Source of the DNA: JAAYZQ01 sp041300865
GTDB lineage: Bacteria > Chloroflexota > Anaerolineae > JAAYZQ01
Length of the DNA: 13,747 bases
Assembly (NCBI GenBank): GCA_041300865.1
Contig: JBFYTF010000229.1
Coordinates: 1 to 13,747, forward strand
Direction of reading: 5' to 3'
Position 1 is the first letter of the stretch. Every line of letters begins with the position of its first letter. Below are positions 6,222-13,698 of this stretch, piece after piece. Position numbers and translations under genes: made by a program. The notes beneath the pieces were generated by a model that was given only the letters and a program-made list of their open reading frames with translations, was not told where the DNA came from and did not search any database.

Positions 6222-6594
6222 GGATCTGCAAAAAATCCGCGAACAGGCCAAACAGGACCTGAAGATTCGCACGGAAACGGGGACCAAGATCATTGTCGGG
6301 ATGGGCACCTGCGGAATCGCTGCCGGGGCCCGCGAGACAATGCACGCTATCCTCGAAGAACTGAACAACCGGAACATCGACGCCCACGTCACCACCGTGG
6401 GCTGCATCGGCATGTGTTCCAAGGAACCCCTGGTGGATATCGAGCAGGCAGGCCAGCCCCGTGTCACGTATTGCAACGTGCACCCCGGCATGGTGCCGCG
6501 GCTCATCGAGGATCACTTGGTGCAAGGCGTCGTGGTCCAGGAATGGGCCATGGGCCGCATTCCACAGGAGGGAATTGGCCAGGCGTTGGAATAG
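6199..6594 (+). CDS. Thioredoxin-like [2Fe-2S] ferredoxin (HndB-like)
   Basis: A 131-residue (2Fe-2S) ferredoxin of the thioredoxin-like fold, similar to HndB of NADP-reducing hydrogenase operons. The ligand pattern is C38 (GMGTCGIAAGARE), C69 and C73 (GCIGMCSKEP), with C92 (TYCNV) as the probable fourth ligand in place of the more usual C-x4-C pair. The N-terminal helix (LEDLQKIREQAKQDLKIR) is typical. It probably shuttles electrons to or from the NuoF-like flavoprotein. ATG 6199 is chosen for the GAGGGAGGA at 6186-6194 just upstream and the conserved N-terminus; it overlaps the ATPase gene by 23 nt. A 118-bp gap follows before the NuoF fusion gene. Confidence 0.88.
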   Translation: MPKLKSLEDLQKIREQAKQDLKIRTETGTKIIVGMGTCGIAAGARETMHAILEELNNRNIDAHVTTVGCIGMCSKEPLVDIEQAGQPRVTYCNVHPGMVPRLIEDHLVQGVVVQEWAMGRIPQEGIGQALE

Positions 6595-6712
6595 GCCGGC
6601 AGGGCGACACAGGCCCGGCCGATCCCGGCCTTCTGAGAGGGAGGGGATCAGACAGGACCGGCCTGCCTTTGCCGAGATTTACAGCGAAGTGATGGCTGCA
6701 AAGGAGTAAGCT

Positions 6713-9700
6713 ATGAGCGAACCATTGTATAGGGCCAACGTGCTGGTCTGCGGCGGCACGGGCTGCGAGGCGTCGGGCTCGACCAACACTTATCAGATGC
6801 TGGTGGATGAGGTCAGTCGCCGCGGCCTGGCCGGCGAGGTCCAGGTCATTCATACTGGCTGCCGTGGTTTTTGCGCCATGGGGCCCATCGTCATCGTCTA
6901 TCCGGAGGGCATCTTTTACTGCCAGGTGCACGGGGACGATATCCCGCTCCTCGTGGAAGAGACGCTGGTCAAGGGCCGCATTGTGTCGCGCCTGACGTAT
7001 AAAGAGCCGACCTCCCACGAGGGAGTGCCCTTCTACGGCGCGATTCCATTCTACAACAAGCAGCTGCGCATCACGCTGCGCAACTGCGGTATGATCAACC
7101 CCGAGAACATCGAGGAATATATCGCCCGCGATGGGTACCAGGCGCTGATCAAGGTCCTCGGCTCCATGACGCCCCAGCAGGTCATCGACGAGGTCAAGAG
7201 CTCTAAGCTACGGGGACGCGGTGGGGCGGGCTTTCTCGTCGGTCTGAAGTGGGAGCTGACTGCCCGCGCCCAGGGCGCCGTGAAGTACGTCGTCTGCAAC
7301 GCTGACGAGGGAGACCCGGGCGCCTTCATGGACCGCTCCCTCATCGAGGGCGATCCACACAGCCTGTTGGAGGGCATGACCATCTGCGGTTATTCGGTGG
7401 GCGCCAGCGAGGGTTATGTCTACTGTCGCGCCGAGTATCCCCTGGCCATCAAGCGCCTGAAGCGGGCCATCGCCCAGGCCGAGGAGTACGGCCTGCTTGG
7501 CGACAATATCCTGGGCACCGACTTTTCCTTCCACCTGCACATCAAGGAGGGAGCCGGCGCCTTTGTGTGCGGTGAAGAGACGGCCCTCCTGGCGTCCATC
7601 GAGGGCCGCCGCGGCGAGCCGCGCCCGCGCCCGCCCTTCCCCGCCGTCAGCGGGCTGTGGAACAAGCCGACCAACCTGAACAACGTCAAGAGCTACTGCA
7701 ACATTCCTCAGATCATTATCCACGGCGCCGAATGGTTCGCCAACATCGGCACGCCCCGCTCGCCGGGCACGGCCATCTTTGCCCTCACGGGCAAGGTGAA
7801 CAACACCGGCCTGGTCGAGGTGCCCATGGGCATCACCCTCGGTGAGATCATCTTTGACATCGGCGGTGGCGTGGCCGACGGCAAGACCTTCAAAGCTGTG
7901 CAAACGGGCGGCCCCCTCGGCGGCTGCATCCCCGCCGAGCAGCTCAACGTTCAGGTGGACTTTGACTCGCTGAAGGAGGTCGGCGCCGTAATGGGCTCCG
8001 GCGGCATGATCGTCGTCGACGAAGACACATGCATGGTCGAGTTCGCCAAGTTCTTCCTGACCTTTGCCACTGCGGAGAGCTGCGGCAAGTGCATCCCCTG
8101 CCGCATGGGGGGCAAGCGCATGCTCGAAGTGCTGACGCGCATTACCGAGGGCGGCGGCCGCCTGGAGGACCTGGACACCCTTCGCGTCCTGGCCCAGGGC
8201 ATGGAGACCGGCTCTCTCTGCTCCCTCGGACAACTGACCCCCGGGCCGGTGCTGGCCGCGCTGCGCTACTTTGAGGACGAGTTCCACACCCACATCGTGG
8301 ACAAGCGCTGCCCGGCCGGCGCTTGCAAGGAGCTGGTCCGCGCCCGCTGCACGAACGCCTGCCCGGCCGATGTGGACGTGCCGAGCTACATATCGCTCGT
8401 CGCCCAGGGCCGCTACGCCGAGGGCCTGGAGGTCCACCGCCGCACCAACCCGGTCCCCCTCGCCTGTGGCCGCGTGTGCCCCGCCTTCTGCGAGCAGCGC
8501 TGCCGCCGGGGCGACATCGACGAGCCCATCGCCATTCGCGACGTCAAGCGCTTCATGGCCGACCACGAGTTGGCCAGGCCCTGGACGCCGCCCGTCTACG
8601 GCGCGCCCAAGAAGCAAAAGGTGGCCGTGGTGGGCGGCGGGCCTGCCGGCCTGACGGCTGCCCTGCGCCTCGCACAGCAGGGCTATGGCGTCACGATCCT
8701 GGAAAAACTGCCGGTGGCCGGCGGCATGATGGCCGTCGGTATCCCCGACTACCGGCTCCCGCGCGATATCCTGAACACCGAGATCGACAACGTCCTGCGC
8801 GCCGGGGTGGAGCTGCGCTGCAACCAGGCTCTGGGCCGAGATTTCAGCCTCGACAGCCTTCTGGCGGATGGCTATCACGCGGTGGTCCTGGCCATCGGCG
8901 CGCACAAGAGCGGCAAGCTGCGCATTGAGGGCGAAGACCAGGACGGCGTGGTCCACGGCGTCGACTTCTTGCGGGCCGTGGCCCTGGGGCAGGCGCCTGA
9001 CCTCACCGGGCTGCGCGTCGGTGTGGTGGGTGGCGGTAACGTGGCCCTCGACGCCGTGCGCACCGCCTGGCGCTTGGGCGCGAGCGAAGTGCACCTTATC
9101 TATCGCCGCCGCCGTGAGGATATGCCGGCTTACCAGGAAGAGGTGGAAGCCGCCGAGCATGAAGGCGTCGTCTTTCACTTCCTGACCAACCCCACCCGTG
9201 TCCTGGGTGACGGCCACGTGGCAGGCGTCGAGTGCCTGAAGCACAGCCTGGGCGAGTTCGACCGCAGTGGCCGCCGCCGGCCGGTGCCCCTCTCCGGCTC
9301 GGAATTCGTCCTGGAGCTGGACATGCTCATCCCGGCCATCGGCCAATCACCCGACCTTGACGGCCTGCAGGGCGACGGCGGCGTGGCGGTCAAGCGCGAC
9401 AGCACCTTCAACGTCACCGACGGCCTGTGCACCTCGCGCCCTGGCGTGTTTGCCGCGGGAGACGCCGTCACCGGGCCGGCGACCGTCGTCGAGGCCGTGG
9501 CCCAGGGCAACGCCGTGGCCCGTGCCGTCGACCAGTATCTGCGCACCGGGGAGCTGGACAAGATCGTCGCCTTGCCCGGCTACGAGGTAGTCGATCAGCC
9601 CTTCAACATCGACGACTATGCCGATGCCCGGGCGCCGCACATGCCCGAGCTGTCTGTCGAGGAGCGGCGCGGCAACTTCCGGGAAGTGGAGCTGGGCCTC

Positions 9701-9823
9701 GACGAGAGGGCCATCCAGGAAGAGTGCAAGCGCTGCCTGCGCTGCGATCTGGAGTGGCTGGAAGAAATGGAGCTGGCCTTCGATCCGGTACCCGAACGCA
9801 GGCTGGTAGAAAGAGTAGGATAG
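6713..9823 (+). CDS. NuoF-like NADH-binding flavoprotein fused to GltD-like FAD/NAD(P) oxidoreductase
   Basis: A 1036-residue fusion. Residues 1-110 are a thioredoxin-like [2Fe-2S] domain (C13, C18, C50, C54). About 125-530 is the NuoF core: FMN/NADH-binding GRGGAGF at 168-174, ADEGDPGAFMDR, CGEETALLASIEG near 285, and a [4Fe-4S] site at C457, C460, C463 and C503. The CPAGACKEL joint (533-541) normally leads into a 2x[4Fe-4S] ferredoxin domain in HydB-type proteins. Here it leads into a GltD-like module: Cys-rich N-terminal segment (CTNACPADVDVPSYI from 546, CGRVCPAFCEQRC), FAD motif VVGGGPAG (639-646), second nucleotide fold VGVVGGGNVALDA (from 769), and AAGDAVTGPATVVEAVAQG. The C-terminus adds C1005, C1008, C1011 (CKRCLRCD). 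It should move electrons between formate dehydrogenase and NAD(H)/NADP(H), and perhaps ferredoxin. Ribosome site AAGGAG at 6701-6706. Confidence 0.93.
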   Translation: MSEPLYRANVLVCGGTGCEASGSTNTYQMLVDEVSRRGLAGEVQVIHTGCRGFCAMGPIVIVYPEGIFYCQVHGDDIPLLVEETLVKGRIVSRLTYKEPTSHEGVPFYGAIPFYNKQLRITLRNCGMINPENIEEYIARDGYQALIKVLGSMTPQQVIDEVKSSKLRGRGGAGFLVGLKWELTARAQGAVKYVVCNADEGDPGAFMDRSLIEGDPHSLLEGMTICGYSVGASEGYVYCRAEYPLAIKRLKRAIAQAEEYGLLGDNILGTDFSFHLHIKEGAGAFVCGEETALLASIEGRRGEPRPRPPFPAVSGLWNKPTNLNNVKSYCNIPQIIIHGAEWFANIGTPRSPGTAIFALTGKVNNTGLVEVPMGITLGEIIFDIGGGVADGKTFKAVQTGGPLGGCIPAEQLNVQVDFDSLKEVGAVMGSGGMIVVDEDTCMVEFAKFFLTFATAESCGKCIPCRMGGKRMLEVLTRITEGGGRLEDLDTLRVLAQGMETGSLCSLGQLTPGPVLAALRYFEDEFHTHIVDKRCPAGACKELVRARCTNACPADVDVPSYISLVAQGRYAEGLEVHRRTNPVPLACGRVCPAFCEQRCRRGDIDEPIAIRDVKRFMADHELARPWTPPVYGAPKKQKVAVVGGGPAGLTAALRLAQQGYGVTILEKLPVAGGMMAVGIPDYRLPRDILNTEIDNVLRAGVELRCNQALGRDFSLDSLLADGYHAVVLAIGAHKSGKLRIEGEDQDGVVHGVDFLRAVALGQAPDLTGLRVGVVGGGNVALDAVRTAWRLGASEVHLIYRRRREDMPAYQEEVEAAEHEGVVFHFLTNPTRVLGDGHVAGVECLKHSLGEFDRSGRRRPVPLSGSEFVLELDMLIPAIGQSPDLDGLQGDGGVAVKRDSTFNVTDGLCTSRPGVFAAGDAVTGPATVVEAVAQGNAVARAVDQYLRTGELDKIVALPGYEVVDQPFNIDDYADARAPHMPELSVEERRGNFREVELGLDERAIQEECKRCLRCDLEWLEEMELAFDPVPERRLVERVG

Positions 9824-9832
9824 GAGACATCC

Positions 9833-12532
9833 ATGGCAACAGTGAACATGACCATCAACGGTCGGAAAGTTACTGCCCGGGAAGGCCAGACGGTTCTGGA
9901 AGCAGCGACCGAAGCCGGGATCAAGATCCCGACGCTGTGCCATCATCCGGCCCTCAAGCCTGCCGGATCTTGTCGCCTGTGCCTGGTGCAGATCTCCGGG
10001 CAGCGGACGTTGCAGCCAGCCTGCACCTTCCCGGCGCTGAACGGGGCCGACGTCTCGACGCATACGCCCCAGGTGGAAGAAGCCCGGCGTTTTGTCCTGG
10101 AGCTGCTGCTCTCCGACCATCCGCTGGACTGCATGACCTGCGAGCGGACGGGGAGCTGTGAGCTGCAGGATCTGGCCTACGAGTACGGCATCCAACAGAC
10201 CCGCTTCCCGGGGGTGCAGCACGCCTATGGCGTCGATACCTCCAACCCCTTTTACCTGCGGGACTATGATAAGTGCATCCTCTGCCGCCGCTGCGTGCGG
10301 GCCTGCAACGAGATCAATGGCGTGGAGGCCATCGGCGTCATCCAACGCGGGTTCAACAGCAAGATCGGCACCGCCTTTGACGGGACCATGCAGGACAGCC
10401 CCTGCGAGTTCTGCGGGATGTGCGTTGAGGTGTGCCCCACGGCCGCGCTGCAGCCCAAGCTGGGCAAGAGACAGGGTCGCGCCTGGCAAGTGGACAAGGT
10501 GGCGACAACCTGCCCCTACTGCGGCGTGGGCTGCCAGTACTACCTCAACGTCAGGGACGGCCGCATCCTGGGCGTCTCGTCCAAGTGGGACGCGCCGGCC
10601 AACCACGGCTGGACCTGCGTCAAGGGGCGCTTTGGCTGGGACTTTGTCCACCACCCCGACCGCCTGACCAAGCCCCTCATCCGACGCGAGAAGGGCGGCG
10701 AGCTGGAGGAGGCAGAGTGGGACGAGGCCCTGGACCTGGTGGCGGCACGCTTCAGGGACATCAAGGACAAGCACGGCTCGCAGGCCTTTGGCGCCCTGGC
10801 ATCAGCCAAGTGCACCAACGAAGAGAACTATGCCATGAGCAAGTTCACCCGGGCCGTCATGGGGACGAACAACATAGACCATTGCGCCCGCCTCTGACAC
10901 AGCGTCACTGTGACCGGTCTGGTCACATCATTCGGCTCCGGCGCCATGACCAATTCCTTTGACGATCTGGCCGAGCAGTCGCAGCTCTACTTCATCATCG
11001 GCTCCAACACCACGGAGAACCACCCGGTGCTGGGCATGCGCATCCGCCAGGCCGTGAAGCAGCGCGGCGCCAAGGTCATCGTCTGCGATCCGCGGTCCAT
11101 TCCCATCGCCGACCTGGCCACGCTGCACATCCGTCAGAAGCCCGGCACCGACATTGCCCTGCTTAACGGCATCATGCACGTCCTGGTTACCGAGGGGCTG
11201 TACGACGACCGGTTCGTCGCCGAGCGCACGGAAGGCTTTGAGGCGCTCAAGGACAAGCTGATGGAGTATCCGCCGGAGCGGGCGGCCGAAATCACGGGCG
11301 TGCCGGCAGACCAGATCGTCGAAGCAGCGCACTTGCTGGCCGAGCACCGCCCCGGCGCGCTGCTGTACGCCATGGGCATCACGCAGCACAATACCGGGCA
11401 CAAGAATGTGATCTCTTGCGCCAACCTGCAGATGCTCCTGGGCAACCTGGGCGTGCCGGGCGGAGGTGTCAACCCCCTGCGCGGCCAGAACAATGTCCAG
11501 GGCGCCTGCGACATGGGTGGCCTGCCCAACGTCTACTCGGCCTACCAGGCAGTGACGATCGACGCGGTCCGCGAGAAGTTTGAGGCAGCGTGGGGCGCGC
11601 CGATGTCGAACAAGGTGGGGCTGACCCTGACCGAGATGCTGCCCAAGGCGGAGACCGGCGAGGTGCGCGCCCTGTACATCATGGGTGAGAACCCCATGCT
11701 CTCGGATCCAGATGCCAACCATGCCGAGCACTGCCTGCGGAGCCTCGACTTTCTTGTGGTGCAGGACATCTTTCTCACCGAGACGGCCGCACTGGCCGAT
11801 GTGGTGCTGCCCGCCCCGAGCTGGGCCGAGAAGCTGGGCACCTTTACCAACTCTGAACGGCGCGTGCAGTTCGTGCGCCCGGCGGTTCCCGCGCCCGGCG
11901 ACGCCCGCCACGACTGGTGGATCATTGGCGAGATCGCGCGGCGCATGGGCTACGAGGCACTGACCTACTCCTCGGCCGAGGACATCATGGACGAGATCAA
12001 CCAGGTCACGCCCAGCTACGCCGGCATCACCTACGAGCGCATCGGCGACCAGGGGCTGCAGTGGCCCTGCCCGTCCGTCGAGCACCCGGGCACGCCCATC
12101 CTGCATGTTAGCAAGTTCAGCCGGGGCCTGGGTGCCCTCCAGGCCGTGGACTGGCTGCCGCCGGCAGAGGAGCCAAGCGAGGAGTACCCGTTCATCTTGA
12201 CCACGGGGCGGGTGCTGTACCACTATCACACCGGCTCCATGACGCGTCGCTCCGAGGGACTGGCAGCCATCTTCCCCGGCCCTGTGATCGAGATCAACCA
12301 GGAGGATGCTGCCCGGCTGGCCCTCGAGGAAGGGCAGATGATCCGCATCTCCTCCCGGCGTGGAGCCGTGGAAGCTACGGCCGTGGTCAGTCCCATGACG
12401 AATCCGGGCGTTGTCTTTATGCCCTTCCATTTTGTGGAAGCGGCGGCCAACAAGCTGACCATCGCCGCGCTGGATCCGACGGGCAAGATCCCGCAGCTCA
12501 AGGTCTGCGCCGTGAAGCTGGAGGCCGCGTAG
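9833..12532 (+). CDS. fdhA: Selenocysteine-containing formate dehydrogenase catalytic subunit with NuoG-like N-terminus (UGA-recoded)
   Basis: Read through the in-frame TGA at 10895-10897, the gene encodes 899 residues with selenocysteine at 355. It oxidises formate, or reduces CO2, at a Mo- or W-bis(pyranopterin) site. N-terminal iron-sulfur ligands: [2Fe-2S] C36, C47, C50, C64; [4Fe-4S] H96, C100, C103, C109; two ferredoxin clusters C148/151/154/158 and C191/194/197/201; and the Mo-proximal [4Fe-4S] C227, C230, C234, C262. The active-site string is NNIDHCARL-Sec-HSVTVTGL, as in FdhF-type enzymes. The molybdopterin domains continue through GGGVNPLRGQNNVQGACDMGG and end with the dinucleotide-binding part (TTGRVLYHYHTGSMTRRS onward). 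Both sides of the TGA are in one frame, so this is not a frameshift. TAGGAG at 9821-9826 is the ribosome site, overlapping the upstream stop. No sel genes are in the window. Confidence 0.95.
10895..10927 (+). promoter_or_regulatory. Bacterial SECIS element with recoded UGA (Sec355)
   Basis: The UGA is 10895-10897. Eighteen nucleotides later a 5-nt loop GGTCT (10916-10920) is closed by a perfect 7-bp stem, TGTGACC (10909-10915) with GGTCACA (10921-10927). From memory, E. coli fdhF has the same GGUCU loop and the same 18-nt spacing from its UGA, which positions SelB and Sec-tRNA. The E. coli upper stem has a bulged U that I do not see here, so the local SelB may differ slightly. The element lies within coding sequence and reads as HSVTVTGLVT. 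Confidence 0.85.
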
Positions 12533-12544
12533 CGGCCACGAGAC

Positions 12545-12567
12545 CCGCCGGCCCCATTGGCCGGCGG
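12545..12567 (+). terminator. Hairpin after the formate dehydrogenase gene, possible attenuator or weak terminator
   Basis: CCGCCGGCC (12545-12553) pairs perfectly with GGCCGGCGG (12559-12567) around a 5-nt CCATT loop, giving a 9-bp, all-GC stem 13 bp after the stop codon. It is followed by CATTGTCC rather than a T-run, so intrinsic termination would be weak. It may instead protect the 3' end of the upstream mRNA or lower expression of the following ferritin-like genes. Confidence 0.5.
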
Positions 12568-12613
12568 CATTGTCCGAGCTTGCAACTCTATCAGAGACCA
12601 GGAGGCAGGAACG

Positions 12614-13108
12614 ATGGATATCTTGAAGATCTACGAGTATGCACTGCAGCGCGAGCGCGAGGGCCGGGAGTTTTTCCAGAGCCACGCAGACCGGCCGGGT
12701 CACGCCGCCGCCAAGGGAGTCTTTCAGCAGCTGGCGGAAGAGGAGGAAAAGCACATCATCTTTATCCAGGGGCTGATCGCCGCCCTCGAAACCCGCGGCG
12801 CCGAGGGCCTCAAGGTCGGTGAGGACATGGACCAGGCCGGCTTTTTCTCGCAACGGGCAGAAGCCGAGATGATGGACCAAACGCTCATCGAGGCCATGGT
12901 GCCCGACCTGCCGGCACTCCGCACCGCTTACCTCATCGAGCGCGACCTTGCCGAGTTTTACGAGACGTCGTCGCAGGGTGTCGAAGACGAGATGGCCAAG
13001 AAGTCGCTGCAGATGCTGGCGCGCTGGGAGCGGCAGCACGAGAAGCTGTTCAAGGGTATGCACGACAAGGCCTTTGAGGAGTACGCCTCCATGCCCTGGG
13101 GCGGCTAA
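12614..13108 (+). CDS. Rubrerythrin/ferritin-like di-iron protein, first copy
   Basis: A 164-residue, almost wholly helical protein of the ferritin-like superfamily. Metal-binding type motifs recur: Glu-rich helix REREGREFF, LAEEEEKHIIF (E-x-x-H), YLIERDLAEFYE, and WERQHEKLF (E-x-x-H). This two-fold pattern is that of the rubrerythrin four-helix bundle. There is no C-terminal rubredoxin domain (no C-x2-C pairs), so it needs an external electron donor. Rubrerythrin-like proteins reduce peroxide in anaerobes, which would protect the oxygen-sensitive Sec/Mo enzyme upstream (inference). GGAGG at 12601-12605 lies 8 bp before ATG 12614, which is preferred over upstream in-frame codons. No clear separate promoter was found in the 81-bp gap. 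Confidence 0.8.
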   Translation: MDILKIYEYALQREREGREFFQSHADRPGHAAAKGVFQQLAEEEEKHIIFIQGLIAALETRGAEGLKVGEDMDQAGFFSQRAEAEMMDQTLIEAMVPDLPALRTAYLIERDLAEFYETSSQGVEDEMAKKSLQMLARWERQHEKLFKGMHDKAFEEYASMPWGG

Positions 13109-13124
13109 TCGACCCGGAGGAGGA

Positions 13125-13158
13125 GCTGCACTCGAGGCGGTTACGGGTGCAGCCGTAA
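13125..13158 (+). other. Alternative hairpins in the leader between the two ferritin-like genes
   Basis: Two mutually exclusive hairpins can form. GCTGCAC (13125-13131) pairs with GTGCAGC (13147-13153); TTACGG (13141-13146) pairs with CCGTAA (13153-13158). The second ends just before the ribosome site of the next gene (AAGGAAAGGAGAGG, 13159-13172). A strong Shine-Dalgarno-like GGAGGAGGAG at 13117-13126 has no start codon after it. This might be a translational switch or simply chance pairing. Confidence 0.3.
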
Positions 13159-13176
13159 AAGGAAAGGAGAGGACCT

Positions 13177-13635
13177 ATGACGATAGAAGAAATCTTGCGT
13201 GAGGCGATCCAGGGCGAGGTCGAGTCGTACGAGCTCTACACCAACGCCGCGAACATGATCAAGGCTGACCACATCAAGGACACGCTGCACGAGCTGGCCC
13301 GCGAAGAAGTCGGCCACAAGGCCTACCTGGAGCGCATGCTGGCCAATCCGGCCAGTCTGCGCCGTGGGGTGAAGCGGCTGCGCACGGAGCCGACCCAGGA
13401 CTACAAGATCGGCGATCACCTGGTCGTCAAGCCCCTGGGGCCCGACGCGACCTTCCAGGACGTGCTCATCTTTGCCTCGCGCAAAGAGCAGGGCTCCTAT
13501 GAGCTCTACCGTGACCTAGCCGAGGAGAACGAGGGCGAGGTCCGGGACCTATTCGAGGCCATGGCCAAAGACGAGCTGCGCCACAAGAACCTGGTGGAGC
13601 GCTGGTACGAAGAGGTGGTCTACCAGGATTTCTAG
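13177..13635 (+). CDS. Rubrerythrin/ferritin-like di-iron protein, second copy
   Basis: A 152-residue helical protein with two repeated half-bundles: ILREAIQGEVESYELYTNAA plus LAREEVGHKAYLERML (E-x-x-H), then VLIFASRKEQGSYELYRDLA plus MAKDELRHKNLVERWY (E-x-x-H). The internal repeat QGEVESYELY/RKEQGSYELY is clear and typical of rubrerythrin-like bundles. No rubredoxin domain or C-x2-C is present. It is not a close copy of the 12614 gene. It probably acts in peroxide or iron handling. A purine-rich ribosome site AAGGAAAGGAGAGG (13159-13172) precedes ATG 13177. The gap to the upstream gene is 68 bp, so the two are probably co-transcribed. Confidence 0.82.
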   Translation: MTIEEILREAIQGEVESYELYTNAANMIKADHIKDTLHELAREEVGHKAYLERMLANPASLRRGVKRLRTEPTQDYKIGDHLVVKPLGPDATFQDVLIFASRKEQGSYELYRDLAEENEGEVRDLFEAMAKDELRHKNLVERWYEEVVYQDF

Positions 13636-13663
13636 CCCGTTTGGGGCGGGTCCTTTGGACGCT

Positions 13664-13698
13664 GAGGCCGGCCTGGCGGACTCTGCCAGGCCGGCCTC
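13664..13698 (+). terminator. Strong 14-bp hairpin, probable transcription terminator
   Basis: GAGGCCGGCCTGGC (13664-13677) pairs perfectly with GCCAGGCCGGCCTC (13685-13698) around a 7-nt GGACTCT loop. It lies 28 bp after the last stop codon. The bases after it (GTACGTTATTT) are only moderately T-rich, so efficiency as an intrinsic terminator is uncertain. Being a perfect inverted repeat it could also act on the opposite strand. The remaining bases to 13747 hold nothing I can identify. Confidence 0.7.

Noticed and set aside
7208..9346. Minus-strand open frame of 712 codons opposite the NuoF-GltD gene, and similar long ones at 10928-13063, 9347-10774 and 4191-5075
   Set aside because: These are antisense shadows of well-identified + strand genes in GC-rich DNA. 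Their translations show no recognisable domains, and the 10928-13063 frame spans two + strand genes.
10898..12532. Reading the second half of the formate dehydrogenase as a separate gene starting at GTG 10910
   Set aside because: The GTG lies inside the SECIS stem, has no ribosome site, and would remove the catalytic Sec. The frame is continuous across the UGA, so one recoded gene explains it better.
12570..12594. Possible promoter TTGTCC...TATCAG before the first ferritin-like gene
   Set aside because: The spacing between the boxes is only 13 bp and the -10 match is poor.
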